Source: Amyloporia xantha
Lineage: Eukaryota > Basidiomycota > Agaricomycetes > Polyporales > Adustoporiaceae
DNA length: 64,000 bases
Assembly: GCA_036971615.1 (NCBI GenBank)
Contig: JAYKKR010000001.1
Coordinates: forward strand, 1,240,001-1,304,000
Reading direction: 5' to 3'
This document shows positions 12,058 through 22,600 of this stretch, one piece after another. Every line of letters begins with the position of its first letter. Position 1 is the first letter of the stretch. A model generated the notes under the pieces. The model was not told the DNA's origin. It did no database searches and was given only the letters and a program-made list of their open reading frames with translations. The translations under genes were made by a program, and so were the position numbers.

Positions 12058-12925
12058 CGCCATCTCGCAGGTGGGTCTCGTCTGGTTGCGTATGTATTTC
12101 TTGTCCCTCCCTGTATGAGCACGAGTGCATGACGTCCCCAGCGCCTCCCATTTGTCCAATGGACCTCGAATTTAAGTGGCTGAATCACATTACCATCCAA
12201 TCATGTGGATGGCGATGCGATTCAGACGCTTAACTTCCGGGTAGCATTGACGAATGGCCGAGCTCGAGGACGCCAGCAAATCATGCTCTTTGGACGTCGC
12301 GCCATGTCAAAGGTGGGTGTTTCCAGGTGGTGTATGTATTCGTTGCGTCTGCGCAGTGAGAGCATGAAGGCATAACGTCCTTTTGCGCCAGCCGATCCTT
12401 GAATGTCCTTGGTATTCAAGCGGCTGAATCGGATGGCCATCCAACAACGGTTGGATGGCGATTCGATTCAGATGCTTTGATCCAGGGTAGCATTGAAGAA
12501 TCGTGCAGGTCGAGAACGCGAGCACATCATGCCAGCTGCGTACCATGTGCCACGCCTGCGTGCGCCATGCACGGCGCCATCGGATGGCGCATATTGCCGC
12601 TGAACGAGGCCCCTTCTATGACCTTCGGAGCCACAGGTAAGCGGCTCTGAAGAGCATAGATGAAGGCGCCCTGTCTGGCGAGCCATAGCGCCATCTCCCA
12701 ACAGTGAGCATAAGCGCGCCATGCACGGCGCCATCAGATGGCGCCCGTCGCCGCCGGACAGCGCAACTTCAGTCTGTGGCCCTCAGAGCCACAGGTATGC
12801 GGCTCTGAAGACCATAGATGAAGGCGCCCTGTCAGGCGAGCCATAGCGCCATCTCCCAACAGCGAGCATGAGCGCGCATGCACTTCGCCATCAGATGGCG
12901 CCCGTCGCCGCCGGACAAGGCCCAT

Positions 12926-12979
12926 TTGACTTATGTCCTTCTGAGCCACAGGTATGCGGCTCGGAGGAACATAAGTCAA
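12926..12979. repeat. Best-preserved hairpin of the 158-bp repeat family
   Basis: The 22-base arm 12926-12947 pairs with 12958-12979 around the 10-base loop ACAGGTATGC. The outer eleven pairs are perfect and the inner part has a few mismatches that are mostly G-T. Sister hairpins at 12613-12668 and 12773-12817 share the GAGCC-loop-GGCTC core but have different outer arms that still pair. Confidence 0.7.
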
Positions 12980-13338
12980 GTCTTCCTGTCTGGAGTCTGA
13001 CTCATTCATGCAAGGCGCTGTTGGATAAACCCATTAACTCCTTGCTCTCTACGTTCACCAGTGGAATCAAGTTGCCTTCCGCGCCATGAGTACTCCGGAT
13101 GCAGCTGATTTGTCCATCAGCATCAGGGGTACTCTCAAAACGTGGACGGCGATTCGATTCCTCTGGGTGACCCAGGGTAGCAAGGATGAAATGGCCCAGT
13201 CCAACAGCGCCAGCACATCATAACGCCTGCGTGCCATCCACCTCACAATGTGGCAGGAAAGGTACGTGGCGCATGGTTGCATAGCGCGTCTGGACATGGT
13301 GGCGCCATGGTTCCATAGCGCATGCTGCCGCTGGAGAT

Positions 13339-13408
13339 GGCCATTGGATCTGTGTCCCGCAGAGGGTCCAGACAGCTGGATCCTTTGAAGGACACATATC
13401 AGATGGCC
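13339..13408. repeat. Fourth large hairpin with a different loop
   Basis: The arms GGCCAT..GATcTGTGTCC and GGACACAtATC..ATGGCC, plus an inner GAGGGTCC/GGATCCTT, enclose the loop AGACAGCT. The outermost pairs lie on the CGCCAT-like word that is abundant across this region. Confidence 0.6.
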
Positions 13409-13744
13409 CAGTCTCTGCGCGTGTCTTGGGCGAGAATATGTATTAGATGCTGGTAGGCGGGTAGATCCAGTTCAAATGCCCTTAGCTCTCCGTACATGAA
13501 ATATGTGACCCAATACGAGTTTCACAAGGGCGCCACTCATAGCGACGCTGATGGCAAGCGCGCCATCTGTACATTCTATTTTGTCGATATTTGCCAACAG
13601 CGCAATGTAATATATGACCTGACAAATAGAAAAATATTCTCTGAAATACATACAAATGGCACAGTTGATGGCAGATTGCAATGGAGGATAAATGATGCAT
13701 AGGAAAGGCAAGGATGTAGTGCAATGAAGCATGAAATTATGGCA

Positions 13745-14600
13745 CGGTAGGCTGACACATCTCCACAGGGTACATTATAGCGTTGGCCGAAGCTACAGAG
13801 CAGGCAAAAATATAGCGGTAAAATAGGCGCGGTGGGCCGACACATCTCCACAGGGTACATTATAGCGTTGGCCGAAGCTACAGAGCAGGCAAAAATATAG
13901 CGGTAGAATACGGCGCAGTGGGCCGACACATCGCCCCAGAGTATATTATAGCATTGGCCGAAGCTATAGAGCAGGCAAAAATATAGCGGTAGAATATGGC
14001 GCAGTGGGCCAACACATCTCCACAGGGTACATTATAGCGTTGGCCGAGGCTACAGAGCAGGCAAAAATATAGCGGTAAAATAGGGCGCGGTGGGCCGACA
14101 CATCTCCACAGGGTACATTATAGCGTTGGCCGAGGCTACAGAGCAGGCAAAAATATAGCGGTAAAATAGGGCGCAGTGGGCCGACACATCGCCCCAGAGT
14201 ATATTATAGCATTGGCCGAAGCTACAGCGCAGGCAAAAATATAGCGGTAGAATACGGCGCAGTGGGCTGACACATCTCCACAGGGTACATTATAGCATTG
14301 GCCGAAGCTACAGAGCAGGCAAAAATATAGCGGTAAAATAGGGCGCAGTGGGCCGACACATCGCACCAGAGTATATTATACCATTGGCCGAAGCTACAGA
14401 GCAGGCAAAAATATAGCGGTAGAATATGGCGCAGTGGGCCAACACATCTCCACAGGGTACATTATAGCGTTGGCCGAAGCTACAGCGCAGGCAAAAATAT
14501 AGCGGTAGAATAGGGCGCGGTGGGCCGACACATCGCACCAGAGTATATTATACCATTGGCCGAGGCTACAGCGCAGGCAATATTATGGCGTCGGCCGACG
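13745..14600. repeat. Ten-copy minisatellite of about 86 bp with two alternating unit types
   Basis: Copies start near 13746, 13831, 13916, 14003, 14090, 14175, 14261, 14346, 14432 and 14518, judged from the recurring CACATC word. All share the tail GGCAAAAATATAGCGGTA. Two variants exist: type A (ACATCTCCACAGGGTACATT) and type B (ACATCGCCCCAGAGTATATT, with a GCACCAG subvariant). The order is A A B A A B A B A B. Because 86 is not a multiple of three, the minus-strand open frames across it are repetitive artefacts. The array lies between the two KDZ transposase genes. Confidence 0.9.
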
Positions 14601-14639
14601 TCCGCTCTCCTTACACTGTAGGGAAAATATCACCCATAT

Positions 14640-15397
14640 CTCTCCCTAGTCATTAGGCTATAATGACTGAATGGGCTCCTGGCCGGGCTAGCGCGCTGGG
14701 CACACCGGGCGCGCCCTAAACAACTGCAGCAGCGTAGCCCATACTAGCTTCACATGGCGCATTTGCTGCGCACTGGCACTTCTCCCTGCCTTTCTGGGCT
14801 ATTCGCGCCGCCCCGCTCGACCCGTGCTCCCTGCCTATTTGGGCCGTTCGCGCCGCCCCCGCTCGTCCACCGCGACCTTGCCAGCACACTGCGCACACTG
14901 GGCGCGCCCTGAATAAAACGCGGCACCCTAGCGCAGCCCACACTAGTTATAAACGTCACGCTCGCATTCGGCGCTACCTCCTGCCTATTTGGGCTACTCG
15001 CGCCGCCCCCGCCCTCTGGTAGTTCTTACGGTGAATGATTCTATTTGTATTCTATTTGGCATCACCATTCTGCGCTTGCTACAGGCTATTTATGTATGAA
15101 TATGGCACATACGCCTGGCTGTTGCGACCCGGCCAACTTGGGCCACTCCCGCCACACCTCACTATCATTCCACCAGCGCGACGGCGCACTCTTCCAGCCA
15201 CATGTAGCCATACTTACCGTATTTGTTATCTTTCATTGCTCAGGCATCCCACGTACCTCGTCAAGTTTAGCTAGATATTAGTACTTATAAGCAGTTACAG
15301 TCGATCTCAAATTTTACCAATGACAACAACATACAGGAATCTGACATACAAAAAAAACACAAGATATACATACTTAAAACTAACCACGATAACCGAA
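14640..15397. repeat. GC-rich imperfectly duplicated spacer upstream of KDZ copy 2's 3' end
   Basis: The segment at about 14690-14860 recurs in altered form at about 14885-15010: GGGCGCGCCCT, CTCCCTGCCTATTTGGGC and TCGCGCCGCCCC each appear two or three times. The 58-bp sequence at 15060-15117 has an exact second copy at 25546-25603. No gene is supported. The stretch 15290-15397 is AT-rich 3' flank of the KDZ gene. Confidence 0.6.
15060..15117 (+). repeat. 58-bp exact direct repeat, left copy
   Basis: The sequence beginning CATCACCATTCTGCGCTTGC and ending CATACGCCTG is identical to 25546-25603 in the same orientation. Sequences on either side of the two copies differ. Confidence 0.9.
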
Positions 15398-18300
15398 CTA
15401 CTGAGTGTCAGAGGGTGTCTGCACGGCAGCAGCAGAACTGTCTATGTTCATACCGGCCTGGATATATGCTGGCACGTACCGCCAAGCCCGCGCACATTCT
15501 GCGTGCATCGCGGATTGTACATCTGCCTGGCGAGACGCATAAGCGGCGAGGCCCTCCTCATTAGCCGCGCTCAGTGCCGCGCGGGGTCTCCGGCGTGCTA
15601 GCCACCATGCTGCCTTCCACTCGTAAAACGCGAGCACTCGTCTCATCTCCTCTAAGATCAGCTCGCACTCCTCAGCCAACCGATGTGCTCGGGCTCGTGC
15701 CTTACACCATTCGACGCGCAGAGCTGCATAGGCAATGAGCGAACACAATTCTCCGAAGGTACTCTTTGGGACTTACATTCCTGGACCCGCTCATCCTGGG
15801 GTCCATCCTCACTGCCAACGCCTGGTGCCAGCCATATCCACGACAGCGTCCGACGGCCCTCACTCTGCCCTTCCTCCCCAACCGTCATTGCGCGAACGAC
15901 CGTCGTGGCGAGGGGTCGTATGATGCCTTCCCAGCCCGTTTTGCCTAAAATCGCGGCTAGAGCCGCCAGCGCGTCGCGAGTCTTCCGGTAGCGTACTACA
16001 TCCGCCTCGATCTTGTCTTGCACACTGTTGATAATAGAGCGCGCGCGTGTGTTGGGGCGTTGACCACGCACAAATGCGTCTTTGAAGTGGTAGAGATGTG
16101 TTTGAAGGCGAAGGTGACGCCGCAAGTCATCGAGGATGTCGTGCGCCTGAGCATAGCGCAGTCTCCACTCAATGTCGTATAACCTTGGATCGCACGGCAG
16201 GTCCGAACCTATATCAGATGGTAAAAGTAAAGGAAGATTGGGAGCATCGGAGCCACGTTCTTGATCCGCCGTGCGCATTGACCGCAGTTTTGCAATGCCG
16301 GGGATGTAGGCCTGTTGAATATCGAACCATGCGTCCAATTTGCGTAAGAGGGCGTTACGCCTCTCAATGACTTTGGCGCGCTGAAGATCAGTGGAGTGCG
16401 GGCCAAGCAACGCGATTTCGATGCACAGACGACGCCTGTAAGTCAAGTTGGTCAGTGCAATTTCATTGACATAGACACCATCACTTACTGTTGGTCCTCT
16501 AGGTCCAGTCCGGCTGTTACCATGACACCGGCGGACATCTCTTCATGCAGTGCCAGGCATTGACCTTGTTTTAGCTGGGCAGCCTCCTCTTCGGCCAGCT
16601 GGAGCCGGACAGCAGCCTGGGTCACATCTATAGAGCATATATCAGTGTTTGTATCACAAGCTACTGTAGTCGACATACTCGGCGTAGTAATTTCGAACGG
16701 GTTGAGCTGCTTAGAGTCTTCCTCCCAGGCCTCAATCATCTTCGTCCATTCCGCTACCCGCGCCGCAGGCATGGCGGCACTAAGCTGATCGAATGCAAGG
16801 GCGTGTTCATTACGCATTGGTAAAGCATTCTTGATTTTCGTCAGAAGGGTAGGACCTATGGTGAAGTTAATACATGGCCAGCAGTGTGTGATCCCACCTG
16901 ACTTACCCATTTGGCAAACCTTGCGCCAGTTGTAATCACTGAACACGTCATCTAGGAGGTCGCGTCGAGAGCCGGGTCCCATCTCTTTCGTGCTGGAGGC
17001 GAATGGGTTCACTGCAGCCCAACCACGCTCGACCGCCTCGCCGTCGGTACGACCAACGCCTCGCGTGAGGTTGAAAGAGTATCGAGTTTGACACGAAGAC
17101 TGGTGGGCGGATATATGGAACTTCGGGATGAGAAAGGTGATCTTCCGTGTCACGGGGTCCCATGTCCAGTCGTAGATCGTCCATCGGTTCCACAAATTTC
17201 GCGACCATTGACAAGCTATATCGTACGAGACGACAACCTCCAGGGTGTCGCCTGACGCCCTCGTGTGTTTGCCAGACTAGAAAAGAAAAGGTAGTCCATG
17301 TTGACATAACTATGGCTCCATTCAGCGTCATCCCAGCAGCTATTAGACATGATAGCTGACCGTTCACCGTATTGCAAGTCACCCACGGCGCATGGGCGTT
17401 TCATATCATGGCGGGTACATTCCACGGTCCCCACGCCGCTAGCGGCAGTACCAATGGACTTCTTGATATTCGCGAGCTTGACTGCATCATGGTTGTGACA
17501 TGTGCTCGGCTCTTCCGGGACCTTCTTATCATTCTTGGCCAGGAACGTCTTGTACATGGTTTCTTCGACAAAATATGCAGCCCCCCGATTCAAACCAGGA
17601 TCGGCGACATCCGAGGAGACCTGCTTGCGCTTGAGACGGAAGTTCGCATCAAGGCCTATGAACAACCTGTATAGCCATCTGAGACCGATGAGCTTATGTA
17701 TTGTATCATATCACAGGTGAAGGAAATACTTACTTGCGTGATGGGGGGGCTTCTTGGTAGTCGGACGGCAAGTTGATCCCGGGCTGTGGACAGGCTGGAC
17801 AAACGACTGCGCACGACCCAGGAGGAGTCGCCGCAACTCCGCCTGGCTCATGTCCTCGCCCGCCGCGCTTGAGCATTTTCAGATGACGCCACTGGCGGAC
17901 CATCCTCATGAATGATGGATATCGATCCTGGCATAGGTTAGTCAGTAGGAACATTGATGTCAGTTATTATCTAGGGCAAATACCTTTGGGGGCGCGACAC
18001 CTGTGTTGTCCGTCCGCCGGGCTAGTGCTTGATAAAATTCATAACCTGAGATCTTGGATTGTGTTGAGAGCAGATGGAAATGTTCGAGTAGGCGAAATGT
18101 AGCCGCGGTCTTGGGATCTTTCGAAGTAGCGGGAAACAGGCGCATACGCACAAGTTGAGTCGCTCGGGCGAGAGCGTGTTCGCAATCGCAGTAGTCGACG
18201 CCCACGGAGTGGATACCGGTAATGTCGAGCACGATGAAATCGTCATCAAAGGCGGGCTTCGGGTTCATGCAGCGCTGGCCGGGCGAGTGGCCTAGCTGAA

Positions 18301-18995
18301 TCCGCATGCCGAGGTGCTTGAGGGTAGCCCGGGTGAAATGAGTCTTCACCCAGTTCTGCCAAGAAAATGTGAGCTCTAGCATGACAGGATCGAGTAGGTC
18401 ACTTACCAGAAGCCGGTGAAATGGATGCCGCCGATGAGACTCGACAGTACAAGCCGCGCAGTAGAGGCGTACATCACTGCAATCGCAGCAGCGATAGGTC
18501 GCTCCTGCGGTCTCGCACGAAGCGCATATGCCAGCCATGTGATCCCCCGCCCTCCAGCCGCATGATTTCTAACAGCCACGCCTCAATGTCGGTCACCCAT
18601 TCTCGTAAGGGCTGGTCCTACAGTCAAATAAAGTCAGTGCGAGAGACAATGCTCACGCAATCAAGACTTACACCTGGTGGGCGGCTGCGTTTCGGCCCCT
18701 CAGCAGCATCCAGGAAATATTCTTCTTCAAGGCCGGCAAAACGGTCTTCCTCCACGTCTGTAGCTGCTTCAGCGTCGGCAAGGAGACCAGGAGTACAAGA
18801 TATAGATGACCCATCTGGATCACGGCCAGGTGAGCCTGGAGTCTCATAGTAGCATGTCTCTACAGATACTCCTGTAGCCCGAGGCACGAAGTCGACATGA
18901 CGGGTAAGAACCTCGGGAGGGGGAGCAGAAGCGGAGACAGGTGGGGCGTCAGGTAGGTCATGGTACTCCCAGGCTCGCTTGCGTCGTTTGCCCAT
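15398..18995 (-). pseudogene. KDZ-superfamily transposase, second subfamily, probably frameshifted copy 2
   Basis: The product starts at MGKRRKRAWEYHD (18995). A CxC2 cluster at about 18420-18525 (C-x2-C-x8-C-x2-C-x6-C-x2-C, then SHRRHPFHR) is followed by the VLDITGIH...DYCDCEHA block, a CPACPQPG pair, and a core with likely catalytic acids in FIGLDANF (about 17640), SYDIACQW (about 17220) and GRTDGEAVERGW (about 17040). PKFHISAHQSSCQ and the helical C-terminal region follow, ending at 15398. The YDxxCQW/PKFHxxAH signatures place it in a different KDZ subfamily from copy 1 (YDIMCQY, HVHGH). The frame jumps by one base at about 17240-17255, between ANTRGRQAT and LEVVVSYD. Only a 30-nt intron could repair this, so a decayed copy is likely. 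CGCCAT words are rare here. Confidence 0.82.
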
Positions 18996-20362
18996 TGTGC
19001 GAGCGAGTGAGGTCCAGAACGCCTTGACGCATTTCAGGTGCATCGTCGCACGGGGGGAGTCAGGATGAACGGGGATTTATGGTAGTGTGGTGGGAACAGC
19101 GATTAATCAACGCCGCGGATGGCCCACACTTCCCTGCCAGACACAACATGACTCAGTAAATGGCGGAATGAATACGAACATATCATACATCTCCTGTGGT
19201 GCATTAGCTGTCAAGCCGCTGTTCCAAACCGGCGCGGAGGTCCAATTTGAGGCTGAACACTGCGTGATCCGCTGGCATGTTGCAGACTTAGGGGATGATC
19301 ACTCAGTCGAAGGGTACACATGTCCTAGAAAGGTATCAGTATGCCCCAATTGGGCCATGTCGCGTCTCCTTGGCGCATGGCGGAGACTCACTGGGACCGG
19401 GACCACCGTACGCACATGCACCATTCTCGCGGGCACGAGGTGTGCTGCCACATGGAGCTGGGTGCTGGTTTGACATACAGCTCGCTTCGCCAGGAGGACC
19501 ACGGGCTGTCAACGCGCAAGTTCAGGCAACCGGCTTGGCTCGGCATTTTCACCCCAAAATTAAACGTACCTTCCTGAGCTGCGCTGGAGAGGAAATGCGC
19601 GGCCCATACTGGGCTTCGGGGGGCCAGCGCAAGCGCTAAGTGGATGTAGACAATGGACCGACGGGACGCAAGAGTTGTGCGACAGGAGAGATAGCGCGAA
19701 GGGAGAGGTAGCGCAAGCGATAGAGTAACACCATCGCGCGGGGGGCTGATGGCCAGAGATATCGGCCTGCTGCGAATGCGAGAACGGCTAGTAATACGTG
19801 TGATAGAAATGAGAGGATTGAGCAACGTACTTCTGAGATACCAAAGCAATGGGACCACTCACCGTTCTGCTGGGAACCAGTTCGGGTCCGCAGATATGTA
19901 AGGTCTGCCCCACCCGACACATTTGTCCGCTTGTGCTGCATAAGGTAGGACGCGTGAGACAGACACATTGGGACGGGCCATAACGTTCAACAGAACACGT
20001 CGCGGCACCCACGTGACTCGTCGCGATCGAACCAATCATGGTTTGAATAACCGTCTACGCTACGAGTCTTGTAAGAGTCAAAGGCCCTTGCACATCCTAT
20101 CATTGTTGCAGGGACGCTGTGCGAGGGCTTCAGCATGCAGATAGACACCTCAGCTTTGCCCGCGCCTACCATTTAGGATTTCAACATGTTATGTGCACGT
20201 TACACCGGCCTTACAGCAACCGGGACATGTAGACGCGCCTTGTAGCCTCTGCGCACACTTATTTCGCCTCAAGCGCCAACCGTGCATCTCTGACCGCTAA
20301 GCTCGCTCACGCTCATACTGCACAATTGAAGACCATGTTCAATTCGATTTCCGCATCTACAT
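18996..20362. other. 1.37-kb spacer with no supported gene
   Basis: Open frames at 19087-19639 (+) and 19388-19968 (-) overlap one another, lack recognisable motifs and do not join through convincing splice sites. The stretch may hold the 5' flank or an end of KDZ copy 2, but I found no terminal inverted repeat. Confidence 0.5.
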
Positions 20363-21120
20363 TCATGTGGCAAGCTCATATGTACGTGAGTTCATGCATT
20401 GCCAAGGGAGCTGCCCCTTGGCCGACGCTTGCTCATACACAGCTAACCCTTGCTCTCGCAGATCCAAGTCTTTCGCCAAGCAGCATATGAACCTGGCCGC
20501 CCAGTCCAAGCCTGTCTCATATCCCCAACCGGTCTCCTCATGTCCCTCGCCCAACTTCATCCTCCGCCAACTGTCCAAGCGGGTGTCCAATTCTCTCCTC
20601 GCCTCTGCCAGACCCTCCTCGCCGCTTGCAGGATCACTGAGCCTCTCGTACCGTGCATACCCTTCACCGAGTAAGTGTAAATCCATAGTCGTGTTGATCG
20701 TGCGCCGGCGCCGAGCCTGATCCGAGATAGCTAGCGTCTGCTCTTCCGTGCGGCTGCTGGGCACACTTTTGGGAAGGGTGAGAATGAAGGGGTTGGCCCA
20801 CAGGCCGAGGTGCAACGCCGGGCTCACAGCACCCTTCTCGATCCAGTACGGCTGTTTGGCTCGCGCGACGACCTCTGAAGGAATACCTGTAGGGTGCCAT
20901 CCAATGAAAGGGGTGCGGAATTGATTCGTACGCGCATGATAGGCGAGAGCGTTTTGCCTCGCACGCGCATTGCGACCCCTGCGTAGTGACGTCAGGCAGT
21001 TGGTAACTACACCATGATGCGAAAATGTACTTACTTCTCGGATTGCATATATTTGCGCTGTTGGTCCCGCTTTGCCGCCCGCCTCGCAGCCTGTGTGAGA
21101 TATTTCGGAGGGCGTCCCAT
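20363..21120 (-). CDS. Small basic hypothetical protein starting MGRPPKY
   Basis: Two exons, 21035-21120 and 20363-20978, join in frame across a 56-nt GTAAGT...CAG intron. The product begins MGRPPKYLTQAARRAAKRDQ, an AT-hook-like GRPPK followed by a long basic helix resembling the basic region of bZIP-like proteins. A WHPTGIPSEVV segment and a helical C-terminal half with DLHLLGEGYARYERL follow. Proteins with this GRPPKY start are familiar as agaricomycete hypotheticals; I know no assigned function. DNA binding by the N terminus is an inference. It is on the same strand as KDZ copy 2 and the 21407 gene. Confidence 0.6.
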
Positions 21121-21406
21121 GATTGAGCACATGTGGAGCCTGACTTGTACCCTTAAGACTCGCAGATGCACGCCAAGCATTTTTTTACATTAATTTTATT
21201 TGGGTATATTACACTACTGCAATTCAAGAAGTAATATCGAACCCAAACCCGGCGCAGGAATACACGAGCAGACATACAAATTACACGAGCACGAGGGCAA
21301 CACGACAAGAAAGGATACACGCCCTCTTCGACAGCATGGGTGATGGGAATGGTAATCAGAAAGAGATTAGTGTCCAACTGCACAAGACGGGGTGACAGCC
21401 ACTTCC

Positions 21407-22313
21407 TCACGGGATCTGCTGCACATGGTGGTCAGCCTCAGCAGCGCGAAACGCGGCCAGAGCGCGACTGTGAGAGCTGTAGCCCTTGTAACACGCATGG
21501 GGCACGCCCGACACGTACGCCTGCGCCTCGGCCCTAAGTTCGCGTGAGACAACAACCCAGGGCAAGCACACTGTTGAACTTACCAGTCCCGAATGACACC
21601 GACGCGCGTGCCTCTCGTCACCATGTAAAACCGCTCTCCCGGGACATTGGGGTCGATAATGGGTACGTATGCGGGAGGCGGAGGCGGGGCAGGAGGCAGG
21701 GCAGGGGGCACCTGCTGTTGGGCGGTAGGGGTGGCGGGCGTGGCATCTTGAGCTCCAGAGGCCTGGGGAGCAGCCGGGGGAGGAACGGTGTCAGCGGGAG
21801 GAACGGCCGGACTAACTGGAACAGTGCGCCCGGTGGTGGGCACAGGAGGGACAGGAGCAAGAGGAGGTGCGGGCGCAGGAATAGAAACGGTGCCAAGAAT
21901 GGCAGCCGCCTGATTGATCGCGGACACTGACTCCAGCGCGGTGGCAATGACAGAGACCGTCGTGGACGCCGATGTAGTTGCAGGAGTTGTGGCGACGAGA
22001 CTGGAGGCAGTGGGGGCCAGCGCAGACGGCGCCGCCGCCGAAGTGAGAGCTGCAGGAGTGGTGCTGGAACCACCGTTGCTCCGGGCTGGAGAAGGGTGTT
22101 AGTGAAATCCAGAGGCTGGGGACCAGGGAAATACATACCAAGAGCCAGGGCACGGAGGGCGAGAACGACCTCGTCGACCGTGTAGGACAACGAGGGAGAC
22201 GGCGCCGGAGATGGCGCGGTGCCCTCTCCCTCGTTCTTACTGGCGGAGAGCTGCATGGATGAATGTGGGAACAAGTACTGATGATCTGGGTGCCGGGATG
22301 TTGACCGTGGCAT
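21407..22313 (-). CDS. Protein with a C-terminal RNase H1-N/viroplasmin-like domain and no RNase H
   Basis: Three exons join in frame: 22313 to about 22140 (a start at 22256 is also possible), about 22087-21584, and 21533-21407, with GTATGT and GTAAGT donors. The N-terminal 180 residues or so are Ala/Pro/Thr-rich and disordered. The last about 60 residues carry FYMVTRGTRVGVIRDW, then AYVSGVPHACYKGYSSHSRA and ALAAF, the pattern of the small RNA:DNA-hybrid-binding domain at the N terminus of eukaryotic RNase H1, also called Cauli_VI after the viral protein. The protein stops just after this domain, so the nuclease is absent. Such stand-alone domains are common in basidiomycetes. It is divergent from the 22601 gene, with about 287 bp between them. 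Confidence 0.7.
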
Positions 22314-22600
22314 TATATGTTCTTCCAGACGCCCACCCGACGCGCTGGAGCGCGATTGTATTGGCTCACGCCTCGTGGGCGCAATGTATCTTGGAACGGC
22401 AATGCTTCTGCCAGCGATTCACCATCCACTTTGCCTCTCCATGATGTATACATCCACGGGGCAGAGACCTTCGAACGCTCAAACAAAATGGGCTATACAG
22501 AGATCTTGGGGCTTCGAGATCCCCCGTTTTACGAGCTGCAGCTACGGTGAGGGTGAGTACCCTCGCGCACAACTTCGCATTTTCACTGAGCCAACCTGTA

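Larger units (their letters stand above)
12058..13450. repeat. Gene-free tract of diverged direct repeats and large hairpins
   Basis: Two repeat types are visible. Type 1 is a degenerate segment around 12060-12300, 12310-12560 and 13100-13250, sharing the words GGCGATTCGATTC and AGGGTAGCA about 25-30 bases apart. Type 2 is a tandem repeat of about 158 bp over 12560-12980 (anchors TGAAGGCGCCCTGT at 12661 and 12819, CCGTCGCCGCCGG at 12745 and 12902). Each type-2 unit holds a long inverted repeat with the loop ACAGGTATGC or ACAGGTAAGC. A fourth, unrelated-loop hairpin lies at 13339-13408. Open frames here are short and repeat-derived, so I see no gene. Confidence 0.75.

Noticed and set aside
12058..13450. 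CRISPR-like array
   Set aside because: Repeats are long, diverged and contiguous, with no short identical repeats and unique spacers; the genome is eukaryotic.
13576..14538. Minus-strand open frames with repeated FCLLCSFGQ-like words
   Set aside because: They come from the 86-bp tandem repeat read in successive frames; there is no independent coding signal.
19388..19968. Overlapping frames on both strands upstream of KDZ copy 2
   Set aside because: No conserved motif, no good splice joins, mutually exclusive strands.
21407..21600. Possible integrated caulimovirus-like sequence
   Set aside because: The similarity is to the small viroplasmin/RNase H1-N domain, which is cellular and common in fungi. 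No other viral gene is present.
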